Below, piece after piece: positions 34,918 to 44,489 of a stretch of DNA of 64,000 bases. The stretch lies in assembly GCA_023417775.1 (NCBI GenBank), contig JAEZEJ010000031.1:23422-87421 (forward strand). Direction: 5' to 3'. The translations under genes and the position numbers were made by a program. Under the pieces are notes generated by a model. That model was not told where the DNA came from, did no database searches, and saw nothing but the letters and a program-made list of their open reading frames with translations. This stretch comes from Actinomycetes bacterium. Its GTDB lineage: Bacteria > Actinomycetota > Actinomycetes > Propionibacteriales > Nocardioidaceae. Position 1 is the stretch's first letter. Each line of letters begins with the position of its first letter.

Positions 34918-37465
34918 TGCTCTGCCCCTCGTCGCTCGTCGTGCCTGACTCGTCGGTCGCCGCGTCGTCCTCGGTCGCTACCGGCTCGGTGTTGCGTGCG
35001 ATCGTCACCACCCGGTCGTCCCCCTTGAACTTGACGAAGCTGACTCCCATCGTGCCACGCCCCTTGGCGGGAACGCCGGAGACGAGGCTGCGAGTGATCT
35101 GACCCGATGCGGTCACGCTGATGACATCGTCGCTGTCGCGCAGCACCAGACCACCGACCAGTTCCCCGCGATTCTCGGTGATCTGCATGGCGCGGATGCC
35201 CAGCCCGCCGCGTCCCTGGACCCGGTACTGGTCGATCGGCGTCTTCTTGGCGTAGCCGCCGTCGGTGACCGTGAAGACATACAGCTGGTCCGACTCCTCA
35301 TCGGCACCGGGCTTGATGACCGTCATCGACAGCAACTCGTCGCCATCGCGGAACTTCATGCCCGTCACCCCCGATGTGGCACGACCCATGGGACGCAACT
35401 GCTCGTCATCGGCATGGAAACGGATCGACTGCGCCTTGCGGCTGATGAGCAGGATGTCGTCCTCGGCGGAGACCAGCTCGGCGCCGATCAGCTCATCATC
35501 CTCGTCACGGAAGTTGATCGCGATGACACCAGCCTGACGCGGGCTGTTGTAGTCGGCGAGCCGGGTCTTCTTGACCAGACCCTTCTTGGTGCCGAGCACC
35601 AGATAGGGCATCGACTCGTAGTCGCGGATCGCGAGCACCCGGGCGATCTCCTCACCCGGCTGGAAGCTCAGCAGTCCGGCCACATGGCCGCCGCGCGCGT
35701 CGCGGCCGCCCTCGGGCAGGTGGTACGCCTTCGCCCGGTAGACCCGTCCGGCCGTGGTGAAGAACAGGATCCAGTGGTGGCTCGTGGTGGCGAAGACGTG
35801 CTGCACCGAGTCCTCACCGCGCAGCGAGGCCCCTCGAACGCCCTTGCCGCCACGCCCCTGCACCCGGTAGAGGTCGGTCTTGGTGCGCTTGGCATAACCG
35901 CCGCGGGTGATCGTGACGACGACCTCCTCGTCGGGGATCAGGTCCTCATCGGACAGATCGCCGTCGGCCGGGATGATCTGGGTACGGCGGTCGTCGCCGT
36001 ACTTGTCGACGATCTCGGCGAGCTCGTCGCTGACGATCTGCCGCTGACGCTCCTCGCTGGCCAGGATCGCCTTCAGCTCGGCGATCTCCGCCTCGATCTT
36101 GGCCAGATCGTCGATGATCTTCTGCCGCTCGAGGGCCGCCAGCCGGCGCAGCTGCATGTCCAGGATCGCGCCGGCCTGGATGTCGTCGATGTCCAGCAGC
36201 GACTTGAGTCCCTCGCGGGCCTCGTCGACCGTGGGGCTCCGGCGGATGAGGGCGATGACCTCGTCGAGATGATCCAGGGCCTTGGCCAGTCCACGCAGCA
36301 CGTGTGCACGCTTCTCGGCCTCACGCAGGCGGTAGCGGGTACGCCGCTGGATGACGTCGATCTGGTGATTGATCCAGTTGACGATGAAGCCGTCGAGGGT
36401 CAGCGTACGCGGCACGTCGTCGACGAGGGCCAGCATGTTGGCGCTGAAATTGCTCTGCAGCTCGGTGTGCTTGTAGAGATTGTTGAGCACCACGCGGGCC
36501 ACGGCATCGCGGCGCACCTCGATGACGATGCGGCGACCGACGCGCGAGCTGGACTCATCGCGCAGGTCGGCGATGCCCTGCAGCCGGCCCGAGTTCACCA
36601 GCTCGGCGATCTTGCGCATCAGCGCATCGGGGTTGACCTGATAGGGCAGCTCGGTGACGACGAGCTGCATCTTGCCCTTGGTGTCCTCCTCGATGCTCAC
36701 CACGGCGCGCATCGCGACCGAACCGCGACCCGTGCGGTACATGTCCTCGATGCCCTTGGTGCCCACGATGAGTCCGTGCGTGGGGAAGTCCGGGCCCTTG
36801 ATGCGCTCCATGAGCGCCTCGAGCAGCTCCGCCGCCGAGGCACCGGGGTGCTTGAGCGCCCACTGCACGCCCTCGGCCACCTCGCGCAGATTGTGCGGCG
36901 GGATATTGGTGGCCATGCCGACCGCGATGCCGGCCGAGCCGTTGACCAACAGATTCGGGATGCGCGAGGGCAGGACGGTGGGTTCCTGCGAGCGGCCGTC
37001 GTAGTTGGCCTTGAAGTCGACCGTCTCCTGGTCGATATCGCGCACCATCTCCATCGCGATGGGAGCGAGCTTGCACTCCGTGTACCGCATCGCGGCGGCC
37101 GGGTCGTCGCCCGGAGAGCCGAAGTTGCCCTGTCCGGAGACCATCGGCGCGCGCATGACCCACTGCTGGGCGAGGCGCACGAGGGTGTCGTAGATCGCGG
37201 TATCGCCGTGCGGGTGGTACTGACCCATGACGTCACCGACGATGCGGCTGCACTTGGAGAATCCGCGGTCCGGGCGGTACCCGCCGTCGAACATCGCGTA
37301 GAGGACCCGCCGGTGGACCGGCTTGAGACCATCACGCACATCGGGCAGCGCACGCGACACGATCACGCTCATCGCGTAGTCGATATACGAACGCTGCATC
37401 TCATCGTGCAGCTCGACCGGCTCGATGCGGTCGGAGGGAGTCTCGCCGGTCGGCGTCTCAGTCAT
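34910..37465 (-). CDS. gyrA: DNA gyrase subunit A
   Basis: This 851-residue subunit cuts and rejoins DNA in the gyrase complex that introduces negative supercoils. The active-site Tyr128 lies in MRYTE. The quinolone-determining region reads HPHGDTAIYDTLVRLAQ, with Thr89, Ala90 and Asp93 at the places of E. coli Ser83, Ala84 and Asp87. The C-terminal beta-pinwheel has the GyrA box QGRGGKG. It lies downstream of gyrB and upstream of the DUF3566 gene on the same strand. Confidence 0.99.
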   Translation of the reverse strand: MTETPTGETPSDRIEPVELHDEMQRSYIDYAMSVIVSRALPDVRDGLKPVHRRVLYAMFDGGYRPDRGFSKCSRIVGDVMGQYHPHGDTAIYDTLVRLAQQWVMRAPMVSGQGNFGSPGDDPAAAMRYTECKLAPIAMEMVRDIDQETVDFKANYDGRSQEPTVLPSRIPNLLVNGSAGIAVGMATNIPPHNLREVAEGVQWALKHPGASAAELLEALMERIKGPDFPTHGLIVGTKGIEDMYRTGRGSVAMRAVVSIEEDTKGKMQLVVTELPYQVNPDALMRKIAELVNSGRLQGIADLRDESSSRVGRRIVIEVRRDAVARVVLNNLYKHTELQSNFSANMLALVDDVPRTLTLDGFIVNWINHQIDVIQRRTRYRLREAEKRAHVLRGLAKALDHLDEVIALIRRSPTVDEAREGLKSLLDIDDIQAGAILDMQLRRLAALERQKIIDDLAKIEAEIAELKAILASEERQRQIVSDELAEIVDKYGDDRRTQIIPADGDLSDEDLIPDEEVVVTITRGGYAKRTKTDLYRVQGRGGKGVRGASLRGEDSVQHVFATTSHHWILFFTTAGRVYRAKAYHLPEGGRDARGGHVAGLLSFQPGEEIARVLAIRDYESMPYLVLGTKKGLVKKTRLADYNSPRQAGVIAINFRDEDDELIGAELVSAEDDILLISRKAQSIRFHADDEQLRPMGRATSGVTGMKFRDGDELLSMTVIKPGADEESDQLYVFTVTDGGYAKKTPIDQYRVQGRGGLGIRAMQITENRGELVGGLVLRDSDDVISVTASGQITRSLVSGVPAKGRGTMGVSFVKFKGDDRVVTIARNTEPVATEDDAATDESGTTSDEGQSSD

Positions 37466-37575
37466 GGATCAGGTACCTCGTTCGAGAAGGTGCTGGAGCT
37501 GAATGGTCATGGATCGGAGAGCGAGGAACGAACCGTGGATCGACGGACGTTCGCTGCTCGATCACCGAGGAACGG

Positions 37576-39600
37576 CTAGATGTCGAGGAAGCGGACGTCT
37601 TTGGCATTGCGCTGGATGAAGGAGCGACGCTGGTCGACGTCCTCGCCCATCAGCACGGTGAAGATCTCGTCGGCCACCGCGGCATCCGCGAGGGTCACCT
37701 GACGCAGCAAACGCCGCTCGGGATCCATCGTGGTCTCCCACAGCTCCGAGTCGTTCATCTCACCGAGACCCTTGTAGCGCTGCACCGGCGCCTCCTTGGG
37801 CAGCCGATGACCGGCCTCGTCGCCCGCCGCGAGCAGCGCATCGCGCTCGCGATCGGAGTAGGCCAGCTCGTGCGGCGCATTGGTCCACTTGATCTTGTAG
37901 AGCGGAGGCTGCGCGAGGTAGACGTGCCCGGCGTCGATGAGCGGCTTCATGAAGCGGAACAGCAGGGTCAGCAGCAGCGTGGTGATGTGCTGACCGTCGA
38001 CATCGGCATCGGCCATCAGGACGATCTTGTTGTAGCGCAGCTTGGCGATGTCGAAATCGTCGTGGACCCCGGTGCCGAGGGCGCTGATGATGGCCTGCAC
38101 CTCGGCGTTCTGCAGGATCTTGTCGATGCGTGCCTTCTCAACATTGAGGATCTTGCCGCGCAACGGGAGGATCGCCTGGGTACGCGGGTCGCGGCCGCCC
38201 TTGGCCGAGCCGCCGGCCGAGTTGCCCTCGACGACGAAGACCTCGCACTCCTCGGGATTGCGACTCGAGCAATCGGCCAGCTTGCCGGGGAGACCGCCGC
38301 TGCCGAGGAAGCCCTTGCGGTTGCGCGCCAGATCGCGGGCCTTGCGGGCCGCGAGACGGGCTGACGCGGCATCCATCGACTTGCGCACGATGGTCTTGCC
38401 CTCATTGGGGTGTGCCTCGAGCCAGGCGCCAAGCTCATCGTTGAGCATCTGCTGCACGAAGGTCTTGGCCTCGGTATTGCCCAGCTTAGTCTTGGTCTGA
38501 CCCTCGAACTGCGGCTCGGTGAGCTTGACCGAGATGATCGCGGTCAACCCCTCGCGGATGTCATCTCCGGTGAGCCGGTCTTCCTTCTTCTTGACGAGGT
38601 TGTTGTTCTCGGCGAAGCGGTTGACCGTCGTGGTGATCGCGGCGCGGAAGCCCTCTTCATGGGTTCCGCCCTCGTGGGTGTTGATCGTATTGGCGAAGGT
38701 GTGGACCGACTCGCTGAAGCTGGCATTCCACTGCATCGCCAGTTCGAGGGAGAGGCCGCTGGACTCGTCCTCGCGCTCGATGCTGATGACATCGGGGTGG
38801 ATGGGCTGGCGGTTGCCGGTGTTGATGTGCTTGACGTAGTCGACCAGACCGCCGTCGTAGTGGAAGGTGACCTCGCGCTCGATCTCGTCGACCGTGCCCT
38901 CGGTGGCCTCGGGATTGCCGTCTCCGGGCAGCTCGCGCTCATCGCGCAGGGTGATGGTCAGGCCCTTGTTCAGGAAGGCCATCTCCCGGAAGCGCGTCTT
39001 GAGCGTCTCGAAGTCGTAGGTGGTCGTCTCGAAGATCTCGTCCGAGGCGTAGAAGGTATTGGTGGTGCCGGTCTCGTCGGTGGACTCGTGACGCTCCAGC
39101 GGCGCATCGGGCTCGCCATAGGTGAAGGACTGCGTCCACCGGTAGCCGTCGCGCTTGACGTCGATGAACAGGCGGGTGCTCAGCGCGTTGACGACCGAGA
39201 CGCCGACACCGTGCAGACCGCCGGAGACCTTGTAGCCGCCGCCGCCGAACTTGCCTCCGGCGTGCAGCGAGGTGAGCACCAAGGTGACCGCGGGGATCTG
39301 CTCGGTGGGGTGCACGTCGACTGGGATGCCGCGGCCGTCGTCGACGACCCGGACGCCGCCGTCGGACTGGAGCACGACGACGATCTCGCTGGCGTAGCCG
39401 GCCAGGGCCTCGTCGACCGAGTTGTCGACGACTTCGTAGACGAGGTGGTGGAGTCCGCGTTCACCCGTCGAGCCGATGTACATGCCAGGACGTTTGCGGA
39501 CGGCTTCGAGGCCTTCCAGGACCTGGATGTTGCTGGCATCGTACGACTGCGGCTGACCATCGGCGGGAAGGTCGCTGTTGCTCTCAGGCGCTGGAGTCAC
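37576..39600 (-). CDS. gyrB: DNA gyrase subunit B
   Basis: This 674-residue ATPase subunit has the GHKL motifs EVVDNSVDEA, DDGRGIPVD and GGLHGVGVSVVNALS, followed by a transducer domain and the TOPRIM/QK domain with EGNSAGGSAKGGRD, PLRGKILNVEKAR and MADADVDGQHI. The ATG at 39600 is at the start of homology. The 110-bp gap to gyrA on the same strand is usual. A divergent PAP2 gene begins 229 bp beyond its start. Confidence 0.99.
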   Translation of the reverse strand: MTPAPESNSDLPADGQPQSYDASNIQVLEGLEAVRKRPGMYIGSTGERGLHHLVYEVVDNSVDEALAGYASEIVVVLQSDGGVRVVDDGRGIPVDVHPTEQIPAVTLVLTSLHAGGKFGGGGYKVSGGLHGVGVSVVNALSTRLFIDVKRDGYRWTQSFTYGEPDAPLERHESTDETGTTNTFYASDEIFETTTYDFETLKTRFREMAFLNKGLTITLRDERELPGDGNPEATEGTVDEIEREVTFHYDGGLVDYVKHINTGNRQPIHPDVISIEREDESSGLSLELAMQWNASFSESVHTFANTINTHEGGTHEEGFRAAITTTVNRFAENNNLVKKKEDRLTGDDIREGLTAIISVKLTEPQFEGQTKTKLGNTEAKTFVQQMLNDELGAWLEAHPNEGKTIVRKSMDAASARLAARKARDLARNRKGFLGSGGLPGKLADCSSRNPEECEVFVVEGNSAGGSAKGGRDPRTQAILPLRGKILNVEKARIDKILQNAEVQAIISALGTGVHDDFDIAKLRYNKIVLMADADVDGQHITTLLLTLLFRFMKPLIDAGHVYLAQPPLYKIKWTNAPHELAYSDRERDALLAAGDEAGHRLPKEAPVQRYKGLGEMNDSELWETTMDPERRLLRQVTLADAAVADEIFTVLMGEDVDQRRSFIQRNAKDVRFLDI

Positions 39601-39828
39601 TCGATCAGTATACGGGCAACCTCGTGGCTCTCAGCGCACGCGCGTCGAAAATGTGGATGGCGTGCCCTCCCCACAGTGCGGTTGTGCGCGACGAGAAGGC
39701 CCGTAGAACGCGCTATCGCCCCCTCCTCCAACCACCACCATGGCTGAGGGGGCTGCGGAGCGCCCTGCGCGCGGATGGCGCGCTCGTGGCTGCGCCGGCC
39801 GATTCACCGCATGGGGCACAGTGGAGAC

Positions 39829-40656
39829 ATGACCGCTCCGTCCGTCGCCGAACCGACCCGATCGGCCGCCCCCGGGGGCCCCGTGATCGGGCCTGCCGTG
39901 GCGGTCGCGATCGCGGGGGCCCTTGCGCTGGCCGGACTGGTCATGGCGGCGTTGAGCTCCTCCACCGGTCAGCTCGTCGACGACGCCGCGATGAACGCGG
40001 TGACCGCCAGCAGCACCGCGGAGATCACCCTGTTGAGCGTCCTCGGGCGGGTCTCGCTGGGAGCCATCCTGGCGGTGGCGGTGGTCTGTGTCGCCATCGC
40101 CCTGCTGCGGCGCCGTTTCGCGCACGCGGTGGGAGCGCTCGCCATCATCGGCGGCGCGAATATCTCGACCCAGGTGCTGAAGGCCGCATTGGACCGGCCC
40201 GACCTGGGAGTCGGCCTGCATCTGGCCAACAGCCTCCCGAGCGGCCACACCACCGTGGTCGCAAGTGCGGTGGCCGCCCTGGTGCTGGTGGTCCCCGCCG
40301 CGATACGTCCGGTTCTGGCCGCGGTCGGCACCGCGGCGATCGGCCTCACCGGGCTGAGCACCATCGTCGCCGGCTGGCATCGGCCCGCTGATGTCGTCGG
40401 AGCGCTGCTCATGGTCGTGATCTGGACCGGGATCGTCGCCGCGGTACTCGGTGGGCACCGAGGGCGGACCCTGGGCTCCTCATTGACGGCGCTGCTCGGA
40501 GCGGCGGCCTCGGTGATCTTCCTGGGCGTCGTGGGGGTCCGTCCGGCATCCTCGTGGTCCGATGTCGTGCTCGCCACGAGTGTCCTGGGAGCCGTCGCGG
40601 CCCTCACCGCCGCGGCCGTCACCCTCTTCGTCGCTGTGACCCCCGCCCACGACTGA
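39829..40656 (+). CDS. PAP2 family phosphatase
   Basis: This membrane phosphatase has 275 residues and about six segments. The three-part phosphatase signature is KAALDRPD, PSGHT and the WHRPADVVG region, giving the conserved Lys/Arg, Ser/His and His residues. It should dephosphorylate a lipid phosphate such as undecaprenyl pyrophosphate or phosphatidic acid. GGAG lies close before the ATG at 39829. The frame extends upstream to 39775 without support. Confidence 0.9.
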   Translation: MTAPSVAEPTRSAAPGGPVIGPAVAVAIAGALALAGLVMAALSSSTGQLVDDAAMNAVTASSTAEITLLSVLGRVSLGAILAVAVVCVAIALLRRRFAHAVGALAIIGGANISTQVLKAALDRPDLGVGLHLANSLPSGHTTVVASAVAALVLVVPAAIRPVLAAVGTAAIGLTGLSTIVAGWHRPADVVGALLMVVIWTGIVAAVLGGHRGRTLGSSLTALLGAAASVIFLGVVGVRPASSWSDVVLATSVLGAVAALTAAAVTLFVAVTPAHD

Positions 40657-40673
40657 CCGTCTCTGGGGAGTGA

Positions 40674-41237
40674 TCACCCGTAGGTGTCGCGGGGTCCGCG
40701 GCCGCCCTTGACCGAGCGACGGCCGCTCTTCCACGAGGGGGCCTGAGGACCCCGGATGTCGAGGCGCAGCACCGATCCGTCGCCGAGGAGCTCGTTGAGC
40801 TTGGCCACGAGCCGGGGGGCGAGCAGCGTCAGCTCGCGGGCCCAGGCGGTCGAGGTGGCCTGGATGCGCACGATCCCGTCATCGAAGCCGACCACCTCGC
40901 TGTGCTGCGCCACCTCGGGACCCACGATCGATCCCCAGTCGGTAAAGACGCGCGTGGCGGCGAGCTGATCGGTCCATCCCTGCTGGCGGACCAGCTCGCC
41001 GACGAAATCGCCGAGGGGCGTGGCGTCCTCGCGCTGCGCTCGGGTGGTCCGCCGGCGCGGTCGCCCGCGGCGCCGCTGCGGGGCCGCGGGGGCTCCGCTC
41101 GTGCGATACGCATCGGCGATCTCGCGGGCCATCTTGACCACGTCGTCGGCCGAGTGCCAGGGCGCCTCGTCCTCCGCTGGAGTCTCCTCGGCACGCTCCT
41201 CGTCCGGCTGCGGCTCATCGGGTGGCGGATGGCTCAT
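40674..41237 (-). CDS. DUF721 (DciA-like) family protein
   Basis: 187 residues. An acidic, Pro/Glu-rich N-terminus is followed by a basic patch (RRRGRPRRRTTRAQRED) and the DUF721 domain with GDFVGELVRQQGW, WGSIVGPEVAQHSE and ATSTAWARELTLLAPRLVAKLNE. DUF721/DciA proteins bind and load the replicative helicase in many bacteria lacking DnaC. The ATG at 41237 overlaps the recF stop (ATGA), and the recF-DUF721-gyrB order is standard in actinobacteria. Confidence 0.93.
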   Translation of the reverse strand: MSHPPPDEPQPDEERAEETPAEDEAPWHSADDVVKMAREIADAYRTSGAPAAPQRRRGRPRRRTTRAQREDATPLGDFVGELVRQQGWTDQLAATRVFTDWGSIVGPEVAQHSEVVGFDDGIVRIQATSTAWARELTLLAPRLVAKLNELLGDGSVLRLDIRGPQAPSWKSGRRSVKGGRGPRDTYG

Positions 41238-42358
41238 GCCGGCGTGACCTTGCCGGCGTGCACGGTGAACCGTTCGTCACCGAGACCCTCGGGAACATCG
41301 GCGTCCACCGCGGCTGTGACGAGGACCTGTTCGGCATCGCGCACCAGTCCCGCCAGGTGGTCGCGCCGTCGTTGGTCGAGCTCCGCGAAGACATCGTCGA
41401 GGATGAGGATCGGATCATCGCCCTCATCGCGCAGCAGGTCGTAGGAGGCCAGTCGCAGGGCGAGGGCCAAGGACCAGGACTCGCCGTGACTGGCGTAACC
41501 CTTGGCCGGCAGCTCGCCGATGCCGAGGACCACCTCATCGCGATGCGGGCCGACGAGGCTCACCCCCCGGTCGAGCTCATCGCGATGCCGCCGTTCCATC
41601 TCGTCGAGGAGGGCGGCGGTCAACGCAGCCGGCGAGCGCTCCTCGGGGTCGAGCGCGCTCGCCGCCGGTCGATAGCTGGCGCTCACGACCCGGCGATCGG
41701 GTGCGGCCGCCGCCGCGACGGACTGATAGGCCTCGGTCGCATAGGGCGTGATCTCGTCGAGCAGGGCGAGGCGGGCGGCGGTGAGTTCACCGCCGTTCCG
41801 CGCCAGAGACTCATTCCAGATCTCTAAAGTCGATAAATCAACTTGTCTCTTTCTCGCTGTTTTAAGCAGTGTATTGCGCTGCTTGAGCGTACGGTCGTAG
41901 TCGGCCTTGACGCCGGCCAGCCGCGGTGTCCGCATCACCAGCAGGCCGTCCAGGAAGTGCCGGCGGTCGGACGGATCGCCCTTGACGAGGGCGAGATCCT
42001 CCGGCGAGAAGATGACGCTGCGCACCATGCCGACCAGGTCCCGGACCCGTGGCACCGTGTTGCGATTGACCCGTGCACGATTGGCTTTGCCCGGCGTGAT
42101 CTCGATCTCGACCAGCGCGGGGCGGTCGTCCTTGACCACCTCCGCGCGCACGATCGCCTGCTCGGCTCCCGCCCGTACCAGGGGAGCGTCTCCGGACACC
42201 CGGTGCGAGGTGAGCCGCGAGATGTAGTCGACCGCCTCGATCAGATTGGTCTTACCCTGCCCGTTGGCGCCGACGAAGGCCGTCGCGCCAGGGCGCAGGT
42301 CGATATCGACGCTCGGATACGAGCGGAAATCGACGAGCGAGAGGCGGCTGACGTGCAC
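41234..42358 (-). CDS. recF: DNA replication/repair protein RecF
   Basis: This 374-residue SMC-like ATPase loads RecA at gapped DNA. It has Walker A GANGQGKTNLIEA near residue 30, the signature region with SHGESWSLALALRLASYDLL, and Walker B ILILDDVFAELD. The start is GTG at 42358. A stretch at 41818-41880 has about 35% GC and rare codons (TTA, AGA, ACA) in an otherwise GC-rich gene, yet the reading frame is intact. Confidence 0.97.
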   Translation of the reverse strand: MHVSRLSLVDFRSYPSVDIDLRPGATAFVGANGQGKTNLIEAVDYISRLTSHRVSGDAPLVRAGAEQAIVRAEVVKDDRPALVEIEITPGKANRARVNRNTVPRVRDLVGMVRSVIFSPEDLALVKGDPSDRRHFLDGLLVMRTPRLAGVKADYDRTLKQRNTLLKTARKRQVDLSTLEIWNESLARNGGELTAARLALLDEITPYATEAYQSVAAAAAPDRRVVSASYRPAASALDPEERSPAALTAALLDEMERRHRDELDRGVSLVGPHRDEVVLGIGELPAKGYASHGESWSLALALRLASYDLLRDEGDDPILILDDVFAELDQRRRDHLAGLVRDAEQVLVTAAVDADVPEGLGDERFTVHAGKVTPA

Positions 42359-42405
42359 ACGACCACCGTAGCCGGTCCGTCACGAAGGCCGTGGCGGACC
42401 GGAGC

Positions 42406-43320
42406 TCACTCCGTAGCGGGCGGGACGTCCGGCGATTCCTGCGTGGCCCGGACGGCATGACCGCCGAACTGCTGACGCATCGCCGCCACGGCCTGCATGG
42501 CCGGAGACTCGTCCTGACGCGAGGTGAACCGGGCGAAGAGAGCCGCCGCGATGGTGTGCACCGGCACTGCGTGGTCGATGGCCGCCTCCACCGTCCAGCG
42601 GCCCTCGCCGGAGTCCTCGGCGTAACCACGGATCTGCGAGAGACCGGGATCGTCCTCGAGCGCCTTGACGAGCAGGTCCAGAAGCCAGGAGCGCACCACG
42701 GTGCCCACCCGCCAGGAATCGAAGACCTCGGTGACGTTGTCGACCATCTCGGCCTTCTCGAGCAGCTCGAAGCCCTCGGCATAGGCCTGCATCATGGCGT
42801 ACTCGATGCCGTTGTGGACCATCTTGGCGAAGTGCCCGGCACCGACCCTGCCCGCGTGCACGAAGCCTTCCTCGGGGCCGGGACGCAGTGCGTCGAAGGC
42901 CGGCTGGACCTTGGCGACATCCTCGGCGGTGCCCCCGGCCATCAGCGCATAGCCGTTCTCCAGACCCCAGACCCCGCCGCTCACTCCGCAGTCGACATAG
43001 CCGATGCCACGCTCGGCCAGCTGCGCTGCATGCAGCTCGTCATCGGTCCAGCGCGAGTTGCCGCCGTCGACGACCACATCGCCCTCGCCGAGCAGACCGG
43101 CGAGCGCGTCCACCGTGGCATGAGTCGGATCACCGTGCGGCACCATGACCCACACGACCTTGGGGGCATCGCTCGGCAGTTGCTCCACGAGCTCCTCGAG
43201 CGAGGCGACATCGCTGAGCTCGGGGTCGCGGTCGTAGCCGATGACCGTGAGCCCGGCATTGCGCAGACGCGTGCGCATATTGCCGCCCATCTTGCCCAGA
43301 CCGACGAGTCCGATGTGCAT
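42406..43320 (-). CDS. gnd: 6-phosphogluconate dehydrogenase (decarboxylating), short type
   Basis: This pentose-phosphate enzyme of 304 residues has the Rossmann start MHIGLVGLGKMGGNM, the motif GDVVVDGGNSRW, GVSGGVWGLENGYALMAGG and KMVHNGIEYAMMQAYAEGFE with substrate-binding Lys and Asn. The ATG at 43320 has AAGGAG eight bases upstream; GTG at 43329 overlaps that site and is rejected. Its place between dnaN and recF is common in actinobacteria. Confidence 0.96.
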   Translation of the reverse strand: MHIGLVGLGKMGGNMRTRLRNAGLTVIGYDRDPELSDVASLEELVEQLPSDAPKVVWVMVPHGDPTHATVDALAGLLGEGDVVVDGGNSRWTDDELHAAQLAERGIGYVDCGVSGGVWGLENGYALMAGGTAEDVAKVQPAFDALRPGPEEGFVHAGRVGAGHFAKMVHNGIEYAMMQAYAEGFELLEKAEMVDNVTEVFDSWRVGTVVRSWLLDLLVKALEDDPGLSQIRGYAEDSGEGRWTVEAAIDHAVPVHTIAAALFARFTSRQDESPAMQAVAAMRQQFGGHAVRATQESPDVPPATE

Positions 43321-43346
43321 CGAGGTCACTCCTTGGGGAATCGGGT

Positions 43347-44489
43347 TCAGTTCTGCAGGCGAACCGGCATGATCAGGTAGCGGAAGGCGCCATCGGGATC
43401 GTTGCCGACCTCCGAGACACCCGACATCGCCGCCGGCTTGGTGTGCTGAGTGAAGGCCAGATGGACGACCGGCTCGGACATGACGCTGAGGCCCTCGAGC
43501 AAGTACGTCGGATTGAAGCCGATCGAGATGTCCGGTCCGTCGAGGGTGGCCTCGATGGCCTCCGAGGCCTGGGCCTCGTCACCGCTTCCGGCCTCGAGCA
43601 GGACCTGCCCCTCCGAGAAGCTCAGCCGCACCGGGGTGTTGCGCTCGGCCACCAGCGCCACGCGCTTGACGGCATCGATGAAGGTGCTGGTGCCCACATA
43701 GGCCACGGTCTCGGCCTGGGCGGCGAACAGCTGTCGCACCCGTGGAAAGTCGCCTTCGAGCAGGCGCGTGGTCGTGCGGCGCACGCCGTTGCCGACGGTG
43801 CCCTCGAAGCCGATCATGCCGTCGCCGGCATCGCTGCCGGAGATCGCGATCGTCACATCACCGCTGGCGCCGAGGGCTCGTGCGGTCTCGTTGAGCACCC
43901 GGGCCGGGACCAGAGCACGGGCGGAGACGTCTCCGGACTCGGGATACCAGGGCAGATCGCGCAGGCTCGCGCGGAAGCGGTCGGTCGCCATCAGCGAGAT
44001 GGTCTCGCCCTCGAGCTCCAGACGAACGCCGGTGAGCAGCGGAAGCATCTCGTCTCGGCCGGCCGCGGCGCTCGCCTGGGAGACCGCCGTGGCGAAGGCA
44101 TCGGCCTTGATAGTGCCCGAGGCGGTCGGCATCTGTGGCAGCTGCGGGTACTCGTCGACCGGCATGGTCTGCAGGCTGAAACGGGCCGACCCGCAGGTGA
44201 CCTGCATCTTGGAGCCGTCGACGGCGACGTCCACCGGCTGGTGGGGCAGGGCCTTGACGATCTCGGCGAGAAGGCGCCCCGAGACGAGCACTTGACCATC
44301 GTCGTGGACCTCGGCCGGGAGGGTGGCGCGCGTGGAGGTCTCGTAGTCGAAACCGGCGAGGGTGAGCTCACCGTCAGCGGTCTGCAGGAGAAGTCCGGCG
44401 AGGACGGGCACGCTCGGCCGGTTGGGCAGACTGCGGGCCGTCCAGGCGACGGCGTCCGCGAGGGTGTCGCGGTCGATGCGGAACTTCAC
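43347..44489 (-). CDS. dnaN: DNA polymerase III beta subunit (sliding clamp)
   Basis: This clamp of 380 residues tethers DNA polymerase III to DNA. Typical blocks are the start KFRIDRDTLADAVAWTARSL, VLAGLLLQTADGELTLAGFDYE, MATDRFRAS and the final YLIMPVRLQ. The GTG at 44489 has AAAGG upstream. A longer open frame to 44588 reaches into the origin region but is not homologous. gnd follows 26 bp downstream. Confidence 0.98.
   Translation of the reverse strand: MKFRIDRDTLADAVAWTARSLPNRPSVPVLAGLLLQTADGELTLAGFDYETSTRATLPAEVHDDGQVLVSGRLLAEIVKALPHQPVDVAVDGSKMQVTCGSARFSLQTMPVDEYPQLPQMPTASGTIKADAFATAVSQASAAAGRDEMLPLLTGVRLELEGETISLMATDRFRASLRDLPWYPESGDVSARALVPARVLNETARALGASGDVTIAISGSDAGDGMIGFEGTVGNGVRRTTTRLLEGDFPRVRQLFAAQAETVAYVGTSTFIDAVKRVALVAERNTPVRLSFSEGQVLLEAGSGDEAQASEAIEATLDGPDISIGFNPTYLLEGLSVMSEPVVHLAFTQHTKPAAMSGVSEVGNDPDGAFRYLIMPVRLQN

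Noticed and set aside
34910..37465. Quinolone resistance from Thr89 in GyrA
   Set aside because: Thr at this site occurs naturally in sensitive species. There is no other evidence.
35414..37579. A 721-codon open frame on the plus strand across gyrA
   Set aside because: It is fully antisense to gyrA, whose motifs are complete. Long antisense frames are expected from strong GC3 bias.
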